Shown: piece after piece, positions 26,579-36,174 of the stretch | Layout: each line of letters begins with the position of its first letter | Position numbering within the stretch: position 1 is the stretch's first letter | Notes under the pieces: model-generated | What the model was told of the DNA's origin: nothing | What the model saw: the letters and a program-made list of their open reading frames with translations, nothing else | Databases searched by the model: none | Translations under genes and position numbers: made by a program | Source: Campylobacter vulpis | Lineage (GTDB): Bacteria; Campylobacterota; Campylobacteria; Campylobacterales; Campylobacteraceae | Direction: 5' to 3' | DNA: 64,000 nt | Assembly (NCBI RefSeq): GCF_014217995.1 | Contig: NZ_CP041617.1 | Span: forward strand, 992,001 to 1,056,000

Positions 26579-27799
26579 CTAAGCTCCTCCACAAATTTCC
26601 TCAAACTCTGCATAATATTTCCACGAAGCGATGATGTCAGGGCGTGTTTGTTTAATGTGAGTAAGTTCTTTATCTAAAAGAGTTTTAAATTTTAAAGCTA
26701 GGCTAGAATTTGCTTTGAAATAATTTAAAATATCTTGTTCGCTTAAGGCATTATTTGCTCTAAATTTAACTTTTTCTTCTAAGATTTTCACAAATTCTTT
26801 AAAATAGCTTTTTAATCTTTCTTTTATTTCTTTATCTTCTTTGATAAGCTCATAATGCTCTTGTTCTACATTAATGCTAAGATTTTCATAGCAAGGGTCG
26901 TTTTTGTCTAAGAAAAGATTTTTGGTGTCTTTTAGATTGCTTAGAGGCTCCTCTGTGATGATAAATTTAATTTTATTTTTAAGATAAGAAAAGTCTTTAT
27001 GGTTTATAAATAAAGTGAAAGGTAAAAACGAGGTGTAATTGTTCCAAGCTTTGCGTTCAAATTTAGCCCTATCTTCTTCTTTGGGTGGGTTGAAGTGAAG
27101 AATTTTAGAAAGCCTTTTCATTGTATCAAAGGCTTTATCTGCTTGTAAATCCTGCGTATCGATGTAGATGATTTGTCGGGTTACCCCCCCCCCCCCCCTT
27201 GTTAAAAAGGGAGTAAGATTACTTTGATATTTAAAGTCTATAAATTTTTTATCAAAAATCTTTTCTAAATCTGTGATTTGAGGTGTTAAAGCACCGCTAT
27301 ATACAATCTCAGGTAAGGATTTATCAATATCATCTTTAAGGCTAAATTCAAACTTGCTAACCTTAGCTTTAGGGTAGCCGTGATTAATACTTGTTTTAAG
27401 CCTTGAAATGGGGTCTCTAACGGTTATCACAACAGGTGCATCGTAAGAAAAAAATTTCGCATAGTCAAGCTCTCTTATATTATTATATAAACACACACCG
27501 ACTATATTATCCCCCTTTGAATTTAGCAAAAAGCTCTTTGTTTCACCATAATCCATATAATTATCTTCAGCTAATCTTACATAATTTAAACCGCACATTT
27601 TAAAAAAGCTCATAAGTGCATAATGCCCACTTACAGAATAATTTAAAAGCACAAATTTATAATTTTGCGGAAGTTTGGGGTAAAATTTAAGAAGTTTTTT
27701 ACCAAATCTTTTTGTGATAGAGTGTATAAGTCTTCTTTTTCTGCGGAGTAAAATTTCTTTAAAGCCGTATTCTTCGATTTTATTGAAAATCTTTATCAT
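26579..27799 (-). CDS. Phase-variable DUF2972 protein, copy 1
   Basis: 406 residues, DUF2972 family, which is expanded in some Campylobacter and Helicobacter. Function unknown. Seen: LPQNYKFVLLNYSVSGHYAL near 43-62 and TVRDPISRLKTSINHGYPK near 130-148. These two motifs resemble the 5'- and 3'-phosphosulfate-binding segments of sulfotransferases, an inference only. A G15 tract encodes GGGG near residue 202-206 and is in frame. Its ATG overlaps the fliY stop by one base (TAATG), so it is likely coupled to the flagellar operon. From the RDPISRL motif to near the end it is identical in translation to the second copy at 37269. Confidence 0.75.
   Translation of the reverse strand: MIKIFNKIEEYGFKEILLRRKRRLIHSITKRFGKKLLKFYPKLPQNYKFVLLNYSVSGHYALMSFFKMCGLNYVRLAEDNYMDYGETKSFLLNSKGDNIVGVCLYNNIRELDYAKFFSYDAPVVITVRDPISRLKTSINHGYPKAKVSKFEFSLKDDIDKSLPEIVYSGALTPQITDLEKIFDKKFIDFKYQSNLTPFLTRGGGGVTRQIIYIDTQDLQADKAFDTMKRLSKILHFNPPKEEDRAKFERKAWNNYTSFLPFTLFINHKDFSYLKNKIKFIITEEPLSNLKDTKNLFLDKNDPCYENLSINVEQEHYELIKEDKEIKERLKSYFKEFVKILEEKVKFRANNALSEQDILNYFKANSSLALKFKTLLDKELTHIKQTRPDIIASWKYYAEFEEICGGA
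26590..27415. repeat. Direct repeat A, 3' part of DUF2972 copy 1
   Basis: About 826 bases matching 37286-38108, in the same orientation. I see no difference other than the length of the C tract (15 versus 12), which fully accounts for the three-base size difference. The match ends abruptly within the GGGGTC after the RDPISRL-coding segment. Confidence 0.85.
27184..27198 (-). repeat. Poly-G(15) contingency tract in DUF2972 copy 1
   Basis: Fifteen C on the plus strand. A change not divisible by three truncates the protein at about half length. The present length keeps the frame open. Confidence 0.92.
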
Positions 27800-28644
27800 T
27801 ATCTTAGCTGCTCTAATCTTTCTTTTTTCGTGCCAATTTCTGTGATTTGAACGCCAAAATTACCATCGACTATCACAACTTCGCCATAAGCAATTCTTTT
27901 ATCACCGATGAGAATTTCTAAAGGGTCGTTGGCAAGTTGATTTAGCTCCACCACAGAGCCTATATCCATAGTTAGCACATCTTTAAGAAGCATTTTTTTA
28001 TTACCTATTCTTACGCGCACAGGCAAACGCACATCCATAATGAGGTTAATATTCTTAAGTCCCTCTCCAAGTGCCACCATAGTTTCACCACCACTAGCCA
28101 TTCCTTCTTTTTGCTGGGTTATAGCCTCATCATCGCCACCTTTTGTCAAGGTATTGTAAAGCTTATCGTCCATCACTAAAGAAATTTGCTCTTCCAAACC
28201 TTCAATTTTCACATCATAATTATAAAGCTTTACAAAATCCTTTAAATCAATGCTTTCTTCGATAAATTCACAAGAACTTAGATTAAATTCCATTTTAGGA
28301 AGTTCTTTTTGTGCGCCAAGACTTGTAGTAAAAGCGGAGATGATATTTTGAATCGCTTCTTTAGCCGCGTCCATTTCATCAGGACCTAGTTTGTCATTTT
28401 TGCTAATTTCCTCCTCGCCCATCATCCACTCGCCTATGGCACTCATCAAAACAGCCCCAGCCAGAATACCCATACGACCGCCTGAACTTACACCAAAATT
28501 CACATAAACTAAAGGAGGTTTTAGTGTATCACTAGCACTGACATCAAATTCTTTATATTCGCTAAATTCGGCACTCTTTCCCGTCAAACCCTCAATGGTG
28601 CTAACGCATTCATTAGTAAAAAGCTTTAAAAATTCATTAATCAT
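27799..28644 (-). CDS. fliY: Flagellar motor switch phosphatase/C-ring protein FliY
   Basis: 281 residues. An N-terminal CheC-like region (GRMGILAGAVLMSAIGEWM; DEMDAAKEAIQNII with the E...N pair typical of CheY-P phosphatases) is joined to a FliN-type C-ring domain (about 200-281: IMDVRLPVRVRIG, LTMDIGSVVELNQLANDPLEILIGDKRIAYGEVVIVDGNFGVQIT in parts). It forms part of the motor switch and may help dephosphorylate CheY-P. Start overlaps the fliM stop by four bases, the classical fliM-fliY arrangement of Campylobacter. Confidence 0.93.
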   Translation of the reverse strand: MINEFLKLFTNECVSTIEGLTGKSAEFSEYKEFDVSASDTLKPPLVYVNFGVSSGGRMGILAGAVLMSAIGEWMMGEEEISKNDKLGPDEMDAAKEAIQNIISAFTTSLGAQKELPKMEFNLSSCEFIEESIDLKDFVKLYNYDVKIEGLEEQISLVMDDKLYNTLTKGGDDEAITQQKEGMASGGETMVALGEGLKNINLIMDVRLPVRVRIGNKKMLLKDVLTMDIGSVVELNQLANDPLEILIGDKRIAYGEVVIVDGNFGVQITEIGTKKERLEQLR

Positions 28645-29723
28645 ATTTCCTCTTCCTCCAAATCCTCAGTTTCATCATAAACGCTAGCTTTAGCCTTTCG
28701 CTCTTCTTCGTATTTTTCCAAAATTTCTTTAATTTCATCTTTGTCAGTGCGGATAAGCTCGATAATTTTAATGGACTTTCTAAAGCGATGTAAGCCAATT
28801 TGTGCTAAAAAGACATCTTTTTTATCGATACTTACAATAGCTTTATCATCAGCTTCTCTATCAAGGCGTAAAATATCTCCTTGCTTAAGCTCTAAAAATT
28901 CATTGACATTGATTAAGGTCTTACCCAAAATCGCCTCATAAACAACCTCTGCACGACCAATGAGAGTTTTAAGCTCCTTATTACGCGACTTTTTCGCAGA
29001 AGTTTCACCCATCATAATGTCGCGATTTGCCAAACGGCTTAAAATACTTTCCAAATGCACAACAGGATAGCAGATATTAACCATACCGCTTGAATTTCCT
29101 ATGATAATCTCCATAACAACCATTATAATAATTTCATTTTGAGAGACGATTTGCACGACATTGGGACTACTTTCTTTCGCCTCTATGCTTGGATAAATTT
29201 CAGTTACGGTTGACCAACTCTCCTTAAGCCTTTGCATAATAATACGCAAAATACTATCAAGCAAATTTAATTCTATGTCCGTAAGCTCTCTACTTGCCTC
29301 ATAACTATCCCCCTGCCCTCCTAAGAGCCTGTCTATCATAGGAAAGGCTATGCTTGGATTAATCTCCAAAACGCAGTTTCCATCAAGAGGCTTTATGGAG
29401 AAAACATTGAAGCTTGTAGGGCTTGGCAAAGACATCAAAAATTCCCCATAAGTCATTTGATCAACGGAATGAAGTTTAGTTTCAACGATACTTCTCATCA
29501 TTGACGAAATTTGAGATGCCAAATTTCTAGCTAATTTATCGTGAATTCCCTTAATCGTTCTAAGCTGTTCTTTTGAAACTCTATTAGGTCGCTTAAAGTC
29601 ATAAACGACAATATTTCTTTCATCTTTTTCATCTTTAGAATTCGAAGGTGCTGGCGTATCCGTGTTATCATCAACGACTTCAAGTAAAGCGTCAATTTCT
29701 TCTTGGGAAAGTATCTCTGCCAT
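28641..29723 (-). CDS. fliM: Flagellar motor switch protein FliM
   Basis: 360 residues. The N-terminal CheY-P-binding peptide ILSQEEIDALLEVV is present at 4-17, then the central CheC-like domain (about 50-230) and the C-terminal SpoA domain (about 260-335; GRAEVVYEAILGKTLINVNEF). It bridges chemotaxis signals and rotor switching. The start shares one base with the fliA stop. Confidence 0.95.
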   Translation of the reverse strand: MAEILSQEEIDALLEVVDDNTDTPAPSNSKDEKDERNIVVYDFKRPNRVSKEQLRTIKGIHDKLARNLASQISSMMRSIVETKLHSVDQMTYGEFLMSLPSPTSFNVFSIKPLDGNCVLEINPSIAFPMIDRLLGGQGDSYEASRELTDIELNLLDSILRIIMQRLKESWSTVTEIYPSIEAKESSPNVVQIVSQNEIIIMVVMEIIIGNSSGMVNICYPVVHLESILSRLANRDIMMGETSAKKSRNKELKTLIGRAEVVYEAILGKTLINVNEFLELKQGDILRLDREADDKAIVSIDKKDVFLAQIGLHRFRKSIKIIELIRTDKDEIKEILEKYEEERKAKASVYDETEDLEEEEI

Positions 29724-30418
29724 TAGCTTAACCTTTCTCTCAATTTTTTAAGTAATTTTTTATGAATTTGAGAAATGCGACTCTCACTTACATTTAAAAT
29801 TTCACTAATTTCTTTTAAGCTTAATTCCTCATAATAATAAAGCTGGATAATAAGCTGGTCACGCTCCTTTAAAGTATCTAAAATTTCATTAATATGTTCT
29901 AAAAGTTCGCCTCTTTCTATTTTCTCCAAAGTTTCATCTTCACTATACATTTCAATTTGCTCATCAATAGGCAAGGTATAACTTATAGCATGAGCTGCTC
30001 TTACCTCTCTAACTCTCTCCACATCAATTTCAAGCTTTTTAGCTAAATATTCATCATCAGGCTCACATTCATTTTCTAAAAAATATTCATCTAAAATCAC
30101 ATCAATGTCTTTTAAAATTTTGCGATTGTTACGACTCATCACATCAAGGCGTCTTAGGTAATCAAGCATAGATCCATTGACCCTTTTTCTTGCAAAGCCC
30201 CAAAAATTGTCATTTTGATCCTTATCATAACGGCGTGAAAGCTTTATCATTTCTTCAATCCCAACGCCGATTAAATCATTAACATCAATGCTTGATGGCA
30301 AACGCTCCTTTAAACGAAATGCCATAGCTCTAAGTGCTGGCATATAGGAGATGACAAGTTCGTCTTGCTCTTTTTTTATGACATCAGCATAAGATCTAGG
30401 CGACTGCTCTTTTAGCAT
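29723..30418 (-). CDS. fliA: Flagellar sigma factor FliA (sigma28)
   Basis: 231-residue RNA polymerase sigma factor for late flagellar genes. Region 2 appears as MAFRLKERLPSSIDVNDLIG and GFARKRVNGSMLDYLRR. Region 4 holds LIIQLYYYEELSLKEISEILNVSESRISQIHKKLLKKLRE in parts, with the helix-turn-helix near 195-220. The start overlaps the preceding membrane-protein gene by 23 bases with GAAGGAA upstream. Likely targets in this window carry CGATWT boxes at 2463, 52643 and 53089. Confidence 0.95.
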   Translation of the reverse strand: MLKEQSPRSYADVIKKEQDELVISYMPALRAMAFRLKERLPSSIDVNDLIGVGIEEMIKLSRRYDKDQNDNFWGFARKRVNGSMLDYLRRLDVMSRNNRKILKDIDVILDEYFLENECEPDDEYLAKKLEIDVERVREVRAAHAISYTLPIDEQIEMYSEDETLEKIERGELLEHINEILDTLKERDQLIIQLYYYEELSLKEISEILNVSESRISQIHKKLLKKLRERLS

Positions 30419-30755
30419 TTTTGCGTCTTTCCTTCGCTTCGTTTTTCTTCAATTCTTCGCGTTCTTCATTTAATTTTTCTAAAATTACATCCATTTTTTT
30501 CTCGCGAAGAACCAAATCGTTAATAATATTGTTGCTAGTTTTTTCATAATCTTGCTTATTAAAAATTCGTCCGCTAATCTTTTTAAGATCGATAAAATTC
30601 ATAATAGCAATATGCACAAAAACATAAAACATAAAGGTAATAAAACAGGTAGAAAACAAAATGTCAAAAGCCTCATCAACGCTAATCACACTAAATGAAA
30701 GTCCTATAAAAAAGCCACAAACCGTAAAAAAAGCTACATAATTCTCAGGTCTCAT
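30396..30755 (-). CDS. Small membrane protein between flhG and fliA (Cj0062-like)
   Basis: 119 residues: two transmembrane helices (about 5-25 and 32-55) followed by a charged helical tail (about 75-119) rich in Glu, Lys and Arg. Family unnamed. Conserved placement between flhG and fliA in Campylobacter suggests a link to flagellar regulation or assembly, but this is inference. The end overlaps the fliA start by 23 bases. Confidence 0.7.
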   Translation of the reverse strand: MRPENYVAFFTVCGFFIGLSFSVISVDEAFDILFSTCFITFMFYVFVHIAIMNFIDLKKISGRIFNKQDYEKTSNNIINDLVLREKKMDVILEKLNEEREELKKNEAKERRKNAKRAVA

Positions 30756-30764
30756 AATCTCTCA

Positions 30765-31631
30765 CTAAAATCTTTCTATAATTTTTCTAAAAAAGCTTGA
30801 AAAACTACGACTTGAAACATCATCAAGCACTTTTCGTTCCAATCTATACAAAAGCTTAGAAGCTAGAGACTTTAACTCATCACTTGAAGCAGTATTTTCA
30901 TCACTAAAAAGGGTGCGTTTTTTAATGCTATTACTCACTTCTTTTGAGGCACTTAAATGCCCTAAAAATTCTAAATTTAAAGGATTTTTAATGTTAGCAT
31001 TTGCAACTTTTTTAATATTTTCAAAGACCTTTAAAGCTTCATTTTCATTTTTAACCACATTAAAAACCATCAGTAAATTTTCCTTAGTTTTAGAAGTGGT
31101 TTTAATGGTTGCATAAGCATCAGTAATCGCCGCTGGATCAGGCACAGTAACGACAATAACCTCATCAGCCATTTCTAAGAAATTTAAAATATTCCCCCCT
31201 ATGCCAGCACCTGTATCGATGATGAGAAAATCAAGCTCATCTAAAATACTAGCCTGATTTAAAAATCTTTCATAAATATTCTTATCACTATATTTTAAAA
31301 TTTCATCACCACTTTCACCCGGTATAAGCCACAAATTTGGCTTTACTTCAATCAAAATGTCCTCTAAAGAACACTCCCCCCTTAAAACGTGCAAAAGATT
31401 TTTTTGAATACGTACATTTAAAATCACATCTAAATTTGCCAAGCCAATATCTGCATCAAAAAGCCCTACCTTATAATTATTATTCGCCAAGACATTTGCC
31501 AAATTTGCACTTATTGTGCTTTTACCTACTCCGCCCTTGCCACTTGTAATGGCTATAAAATGGGTATTTTGCTCTTTTTTATCTTTATTTTGCTTCATCA
31601 AATTTTGCAATTTATCTGCTTGATTATTCAT
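30765..31631 (-). CDS. flhG: MinD-like ATPase FlhG (YlxH), flagellar number regulator
   Basis: 288 residues. Deviant Walker [21 protein letters not shown] near 29-48, [15 protein letters not shown] near 58-72, and switch motif [12 protein letters not shown] near 135-146 place it in the MinD/FlhG group. FlhG restrains flagellar number and, in Campylobacter, also affects cell-division placement. It overlaps flhF by eight bases. Confidence 0.94.
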   Translation of the reverse strand: MNNQADKLQNLMKQNKDKKEQNTHFIAITSGKGGVGKSTISANLANVLANNNYKVGLFDADIGLANLDVILNVRIQKNLLHVLRGECSLEDILIEVKPNLWLIPGESGDEILKYSDKNIYERFLNQASILDELDFLIIDTGAGIGGNILNFLEMADEVIVVTVPDPAAITDAYATIKTTSKTKENLLMVFNVVKNENEALKVFENIKKVANANIKNPLNLEFLGHLSASKEVSNSIKKRTLFSDENTASSDELKSLASKLLYRLERKVLDDVSSRSFSSFFRKIIERF

Positions 31632-32985
31632 TATTTTTACCTTTAAAACCCTCTAAAATGCAATGCACCAAAAAGTCGCTACTTGCCACCTCAATGTCAT
31701 CAGGCACCTCCTGCCCCACAGAGAAAAAACTAAGCGGTATATTAATCTCGTAAATTAAAGAAAAAATATTCCCAAAAACCTTAGTTTCATCAAATTTTGT
31801 AATAATCAAAGTGTCGATATTTAAGAAAGAAAAATTTTTATAAATTTCCATCAAATCTTCGTATTTCGTATTAGCCGAGATGACTAAATTGACATCAATT
31901 TCCGCATTAGAATGCATTAAAAATTCTTTTGTTTTGGCAAGTTTTGTTTGGTCATATTGCGAATTTCCTATGGTATCAACCAAAATCACCTCACAACTAC
32001 TAAGACTCTTAATCGCCTCATCTAAGTCCTTAGGCTCAATGCTATCAATGATAGGCAACTTCATCATTTTAGCATATTGAAAAAGCTGCTCAACTGCACC
32101 TATTCTATAAGTATCTAGCGTGATAATGCCCGTTTTATAACGCTTATCTCCATAAGCATAACGAAAAGCAAGTTTAGCTAAAGTGGTCGTTTTACCCACG
32201 CCTGTTGGACCCACTAGCATCATAATTTTTTGCTTTTTAATGTCCGTTTCTACGCGACAAGGCAGAATATTACGCAAAAGAGAGTGAAAATACCTTTGCA
32301 CGGCTTCTTTATTCATTTTCATCGTTGCTGGCATATTTTCAATGGTCGCTTTCATAATCGCCTCTAAATGCGTTTCTAGCATACCACTTTCCTTAGCCTG
32401 TTTATAAATACTCGCAAATTCAGGCGGTATAATGAGATTTTTCCTTGCTTCTGCCTTATCGTCCCACATCATATCTACAAGCAAATTCATCTTATCACTT
32501 AGGGTGTTAATCTGCTTTTCAAAAGCCTCGATTTTCTTATTATACTGCGTATTTGGAGCTTGATATTCTGGCAAACTTGCCCCCGTTACCTTAGAAATTT
32601 CAGAACTAACCGCTGAAAGTTTTTCTTTAAAATCATCTAAACTAGGTTTAGGTTTGGTATAATTTTCATATTCTTTTTGCACATTTAAAGAAGCTTTAGA
32701 AAATTCAAGTTTCACAGCCTCATCTTCTTCCTCTTTTACTGCTGGTTTGGGGTTTTGTGGCTGGGTTTTTTTAGGCGGCATAGGCTTACCCATAGCCTTT
32801 AAATGTTCCTTATAATCTGCCTCCTCAATAGCAACCATAACCTCATAAAGTCCTTTGCGATTAATAGTCTTGGGACGAATTTGTTTGTTTGTGATGATTA
32901 AAGCCTTATCGCCATAATCTTCTTTAACTTTTGGAATAATTTCTTCCGTATCTTCAACGGTAAAGGTGTAAATAAGCTGTCCCAC
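31624..32985 (-). CDS. flhF: Flagellar biosynthesis SRP-type GTPase FlhF
   Basis: 453 residues. A variable, basic and proline-rich N-terminal region (about 1-150) precedes the N and G domains. G1 is [19 protein letters not shown] near 232-250, with [14 protein letters not shown] and [12 protein letters not shown] (G3) and [10 protein letters not shown] (G4) following. FlhF directs polar placement of the flagellum and in C. jejuni is needed for sigma54 flagellar gene expression. Slightly shorter than the C. jejuni protein because of the variable N-terminus. Confidence 0.94.
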   Translation of the reverse strand: MGQLIYTFTVEDTEEIIPKVKEDYGDKALIITNKQIRPKTINRKGLYEVMVAIEEADYKEHLKAMGKPMPPKKTQPQNPKPAVKEEEDEAVKLEFSKASLNVQKEYENYTKPKPSLDDFKEKLSAVSSEISKVTGASLPEYQAPNTQYNKKIEAFEKQINTLSDKMNLLVDMMWDDKAEARKNLIIPPEFASIYKQAKESGMLETHLEAIMKATIENMPATMKMNKEAVQRYFHSLLRNILPCRVETDIKKQKIMMLVGPTGVGKTTTLAKLAFRYAYGDKRYKTGIITLDTYRIGAVEQLFQYAKMMKLPIIDSIEPKDLDEAIKSLSSCEVILVDTIGNSQYDQTKLAKTKEFLMHSNAEIDVNLVISANTKYEDLMEIYKNFSFLNIDTLIITKFDETKVFGNIFSLIYEINIPLSFFSVGQEVPDDIEVASSDFLVHCILEGFKGKNNE

Positions 32986-32988
32986 TTG

Positions 32989-33468
32989 CTATCCTTCCAT
33001 TAAGCCCAAAGGCAAAATTACGCTAATTCTTTCTTTAGCCCCACTATGAGGCACTTCACACCAAGCATCTTTTTTTGTCTTTTGTGAAAAATACAAAAGA
33101 TCCAAATCAAGCGTCCTCGGAGCGTTTTTAAAAGTTCTCTTTCTCTTAAATTTCACCTCATAATAAAGCAAAACTTTTAAAAAGGCTCTCGCGTGTAAAT
33201 TTGTCTGTGCTAAAAGCACGGCATTTGTGAAATCCTTTTGTCTCTCATAGCCAAAAGCCTTATTGATAAGTAAAGGGGAAGTTTGAAGAACTTTGAGTCT
33301 TCTATCGTCCATTAAAAGTCTAAACAAAGCTCTAAAACGCTTTTTTTCATCTTCTATATTTGACCCCAAACCTACCAAAGCAAAATATTTAAAATTCCTT
33401 AAATTTCGACTTGCAAAAGGGAAAAAACGAAATTTTTTAACCGCTCTTGCACCTCGAATTTTAAGCAT
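32989..33468 (-). CDS. folK: 2-amino-4-hydroxy-6-hydroxymethyldihydropteridine pyrophosphokinase FolK
   Basis: Folate pathway kinase, 159 residues. [16 protein letters not shown] is the N-terminal motif, and [12 protein letters not shown] near 120-131 holds the acidic metal-binding residues. An N-terminal extension of about 28 basic residues precedes the core. The start overlaps aroQ by eight bases. Placement upstream of flhF matches C. jejuni Cj0065c. Confidence 0.9.
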   Translation of the reverse strand: MLKIRGARAVKKFRFFPFASRNLRNFKYFALVGLGSNIEDEKKRFRALFRLLMDDRRLKVLQTSPLLINKAFGYERQKDFTNAVLLAQTNLHARAFLKVLLYYEVKFKRKRTFKNAPRTLDLDLLYFSQKTKKDAWCEVPHSGAKERISVILPLGLMEG

Positions 33469-33931
33469 TATTTTGTTGCATAGCCCTTAAATTTTTTACT
33501 TGCTCACAAATTTGTATAATACCCATTAAAGCAAGATGATAGCCAAAAGGACCAAAGCCCACAATAGACCCCGCACAAACTGGTGCTATTAGGCTTTTTT
33601 GTCTAAATTCTTCTCTGCGATAAATATTAGAAATATGCACCTCAATTGTCGGTAAAGCTACGGCAGAAATGGCATCACGAATCGCAACAGAAGTATGAGT
33701 ATAAGCCGCTGCGTTAATAATAATACCATCAACCGTGCCTAGACTTTCTTGAATTTTATCGACAATTTCGCCTTCAAAATTGCTTTGAAAAAAGTCAAGC
33801 TCCACGCCATTTTGACTTGCTGCATTTTGCATTTGTTCGTGGATTTCTTCCATCTTCATCGCCCCATAAATGCCAACCTCTCTAAAGCCTAGCATATTAA
33901 TATTAGGACCTTGTATAACCATTATTTTCAT
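33461..33931 (-). CDS. aroQ: 3-dehydroquinate dehydratase, type II
   Basis: Third step of the shikimate pathway. 156 residues. [18 protein letters not shown] near 5-22 contains the lid with the catalytic tyrosine and arginine region. [31 protein letters not shown] and [19 protein letters not shown]-like segments with the catalytic histidine are present (here [14 protein letters not shown]). First gene of the aroQ-folK-flhF-flhG-fliA-fliM-fliY series on this strand. Confidence 0.95.
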   Translation of the reverse strand: MKIMVIQGPNINMLGFREVGIYGAMKMEEIHEQMQNAASQNGVELDFFQSNFEGEIVDKIQESLGTVDGIIINAAAYTHTSVAIRDAISAVALPTIEVHISNIYRREEFRQKSLIAPVCAGSIVGFGPFGYHLALMGIIQICEQVKNLRAMQQNNA

Positions 33932-33995
33932 TGTTTAACCCTTAAAAATTCTTTTATATAATTCTACATTATAACATTTTAAAATAAATTTTTGC

Positions 33996-34001
33996 TACAA
34001 T
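33996..34001 (+). promoter_or_regulatory. Extended -10 box for the amidohydrolase gene
   Basis: TGCTACAAT: TACAAT at 33996-34001 with TG one base upstream. Transcription would start near 34008, after the possible GTG at 34002 and before the GTG at 34023. This supports the downstream start. Confidence 0.55.
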
Positions 34002-34022
34002 GTGTCTTTTGAAAGGAAAAAA

Positions 34023-35243
34023 GTGCATATTATTTCAGCTTCAAAACTTTTTTTATGTGATGAAAATTTCACTATTTTAGAAAATTTTGCTTTTGCTTTT
34101 GATGAAGTAATTTTAGAAATTAACAAAATAGAAATTTTGAAACAAAAATATCCCAACGCCAAATTGATTGAAACCAAACCAAATTCCCTCATACTCCCCG
34201 CTTTTATCAATCCGCACACGCATTTAGAATTTAGTGCAAATGCCTACACTCTACACTTTGGAGACTTTTTCACTTGGCTTAAAAGCGTAATTCAGTCAAG
34301 ACAAAGTTTAAGTAAAGAAGCAAAGGAAGAGCTTATTGATAAAACTTTAACTCAAATGCAAAAAACAGGCACAGCAACCATAGGTGAAATTTCAAGCTTT
34401 GGGAGCGATTTAAAACCTTGCGTTAAGCACTCTATGCGTGTGATTTTTTTCAATGAAATTTTAGGTGCAAATGCGTTGCAAAATGCAGAAAAAAAACAGG
34501 AATTTTTAAAGCGTTTTGAAAAATCTTTAGAATTTAAAAATGAGCGTTTTATCCCAGCTGTTTCTATCCATTCACCCTATTCTACCAATTTAGAACTTGC
34601 AGAGTTTGGAATTTCTTTAGCTAAAAAACACAATATGCTTTTAAGCACCCATTTTTTAGAAAGCAAGGCTGAAAATTTATGGCTTAGAAAAACTTCTGGA
34701 GAATTTAAACAATGGCTAGGAAATTTCACACCAAATCCCAAACCACTTTATACAATCGATGAATTTATCACTCTTTTTAAGGATTTAAGAACGCTTTTTA
34801 CACATTGTGTTTATTTAAAAGAATTTGAGCTTTTAAATCCAAATTTACACTCCATCACGCATTGTGCTTTTTCAAATCGCCTTTTAAGTCAAAAAAGCTT
34901 AAGGCTTGAAAAGGTCTTTAAAAGTGGCTTAAATGTCCATTTAGGCACGGACGGCTTGAGTTCAAATATTAGCCTTTCTATGCTTGATGAAATGCGTGCA
35001 AATTTACTTATACATAAGGATTTTGACCTCAATGTTCTTTCTAAAAAACTCCTGCTTATGGCGACACTTTACCCCGCTAAAGCTTTAAATCTTAATCTAG
35101 GCACTTTAAGCGTAGGGAAAATAGCCGATTTTAGCGTCTTTGAAATCGAAAAATGTGATAATTCTCAGCTCCCCTTGCAATTTATTCTCAATGCTAAAGA
35201 GGTGCAAAAATTATTTATCAAAGGACAACAATGCAAATTTTAA
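34023..35243 (+). CDS. Amidohydrolase, aminofutalosine-deaminase-like (Cj0067 type)
   Basis: 406-residue metal-dependent hydrolase of the amidohydrolase superfamily. Visible are LPAFINPHTHLEF (HxH metal site) near 60-72, STHFLES near 213, HSITHCAFSNRLL near 278, and LGTDGLSSNISLSML near 304 with the conserved Asp. The family includes 6-amino-6-deoxyfutalosine deaminases of the menaquinone pathway and SsnA-like chlorohydrolases. In Campylobacter the nucleosidase can act on aminodeoxyfutalosine directly, so the substrate is uncertain. The GTG at 34023 has AAGGA upstream; an earlier in-frame GTG at 34002 lies at the promoter. Confidence 0.75.
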   Translation: MHIISASKLFLCDENFTILENFAFAFDEVILEINKIEILKQKYPNAKLIETKPNSLILPAFINPHTHLEFSANAYTLHFGDFFTWLKSVIQSRQSLSKEAKEELIDKTLTQMQKTGTATIGEISSFGSDLKPCVKHSMRVIFFNEILGANALQNAEKKQEFLKRFEKSLEFKNERFIPAVSIHSPYSTNLELAEFGISLAKKHNMLLSTHFLESKAENLWLRKTSGEFKQWLGNFTPNPKPLYTIDEFITLFKDLRTLFTHCVYLKEFELLNPNLHSITHCAFSNRLLSQKSLRLEKVFKSGLNVHLGTDGLSSNISLSMLDEMRANLLIHKDFDLNVLSKKLLLMATLYPAKALNLNLGTLSVGKIADFSVFEIEKCDNSQLPLQFILNAKEVQKLFIKGQQCKF

Positions 35244-36112
35244 CATTATTTTTTCGTGGCATAGGCAAGATTATTTCTTACATCAATACCTATTTTAAAA
35301 CTTTTTTGTTTTTGCTTTTGATCATTTGGCTTTTGAGTCCAGGTTCTAGCGTTTCTGTGGCAAATTTAGAACGCATTGATTTAAAGGGCGAAATTTTAGA
35401 CACGGGAGCAGTTTTAGAAAAAATTATTAACGCTAAAAATGACCCCAATATCAAAGGTGTGCTTTTTTTCATCGATAGTCCCGGCGGGGCTTTTGCTCCA
35501 AGTATGGAACTAGCACTTGCCATTAAGGACTTAAAGGCTCAAAAACCTGTCATCTCTTATGCGGCTGGAACTATGGCAAGTGGGAGTTATTTAGCTGGAG
35601 TGGGAGCGGATAAAATTTATGCAAACCCTGCCGCCTTTATAGGCTCCATAGGTGTCATCGCACAAGGTATGAATATAAGTGAATTAGCTCAAAAAATAGG
35701 CATTAAAGAACAAACTATAAAAGCAGGGGCTTTCAAAGAGGCTGGGACTTTTACAAGGGAATGGAGCGAAGAAGAGAGAATATATCTTCAAAAACTTATT
35801 GATGAAAGTTATATGCTTTTTGTAAAATTTGTAGCAAAAGAAAGAGGACTGAAAGTCGATGAAAAAGAAAAATGGGCAGATGCTAGGGTGTTTTTAGCAA
35901 ATGAAGCCAAAAATTTAGGTTTGATCGACTCTCTTAGCCATTACGAACAGGCTAAAAAAGAACTTGAAATTTTAAGTAAGGTTACAAATCCCGTGTGGAA
36001 AGAAACGGACAAAATCGATCAATTTTTAGAAAGATTTAATCAACAAAGTGTGCAATTTTTCAGCACTCTTTCTAAAAATCTTTTACAAAATAGTAAAATG
36101 CAAATTTTTTAA
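35231..36112 (+). CDS. sppA: Signal peptide peptidase SppA, short form (S49)
   Basis: Inner-membrane serine peptidase that degrades cleaved signal peptides. 293 residues with an N-terminal membrane anchor (about 15-35). The ClpP-like core contains FFIDSPGGAFAPS near 78, the serine nucleophile region AAGTMASGSYLAG near 110-122, and IGSIGVIAQGMN near 140; the catalytic lysine is expected in IKAGAFKEAG. Single-domain length fits the archaeal/Bacillus-type SppA rather than the double E. coli form. Overlaps the preceding gene by 13 bases. Confidence 0.9.
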   Translation: MQILTLFFRGIGKIISYINTYFKTFLFLLLIIWLLSPGSSVSVANLERIDLKGEILDTGAVLEKIINAKNDPNIKGVLFFIDSPGGAFAPSMELALAIKDLKAQKPVISYAAGTMASGSYLAGVGADKIYANPAAFIGSIGVIAQGMNISELAQKIGIKEQTIKAGAFKEAGTFTREWSEEERIYLQKLIDESYMLFVKFVAKERGLKVDEKEKWADARVFLANEAKNLGLIDSLSHYEQAKKELEILSKVTNPVWKETDKIDQFLERFNQQSVQFFSTLSKNLLQNSKMQIF

Positions 36113-36174
36113 GGGATTTAATATTAAGCAAATTTTTTATGCCATAATGGTAAATATTTTTTAAAGGAGAGAAA

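Noticed and set aside
26590-27415. The long direct repeat considered as an insertion sequence.
   Set aside because: It has no terminal inverted repeats or transposase and lies inside a DUF2972 reading frame; gene duplication or conversion explains it.
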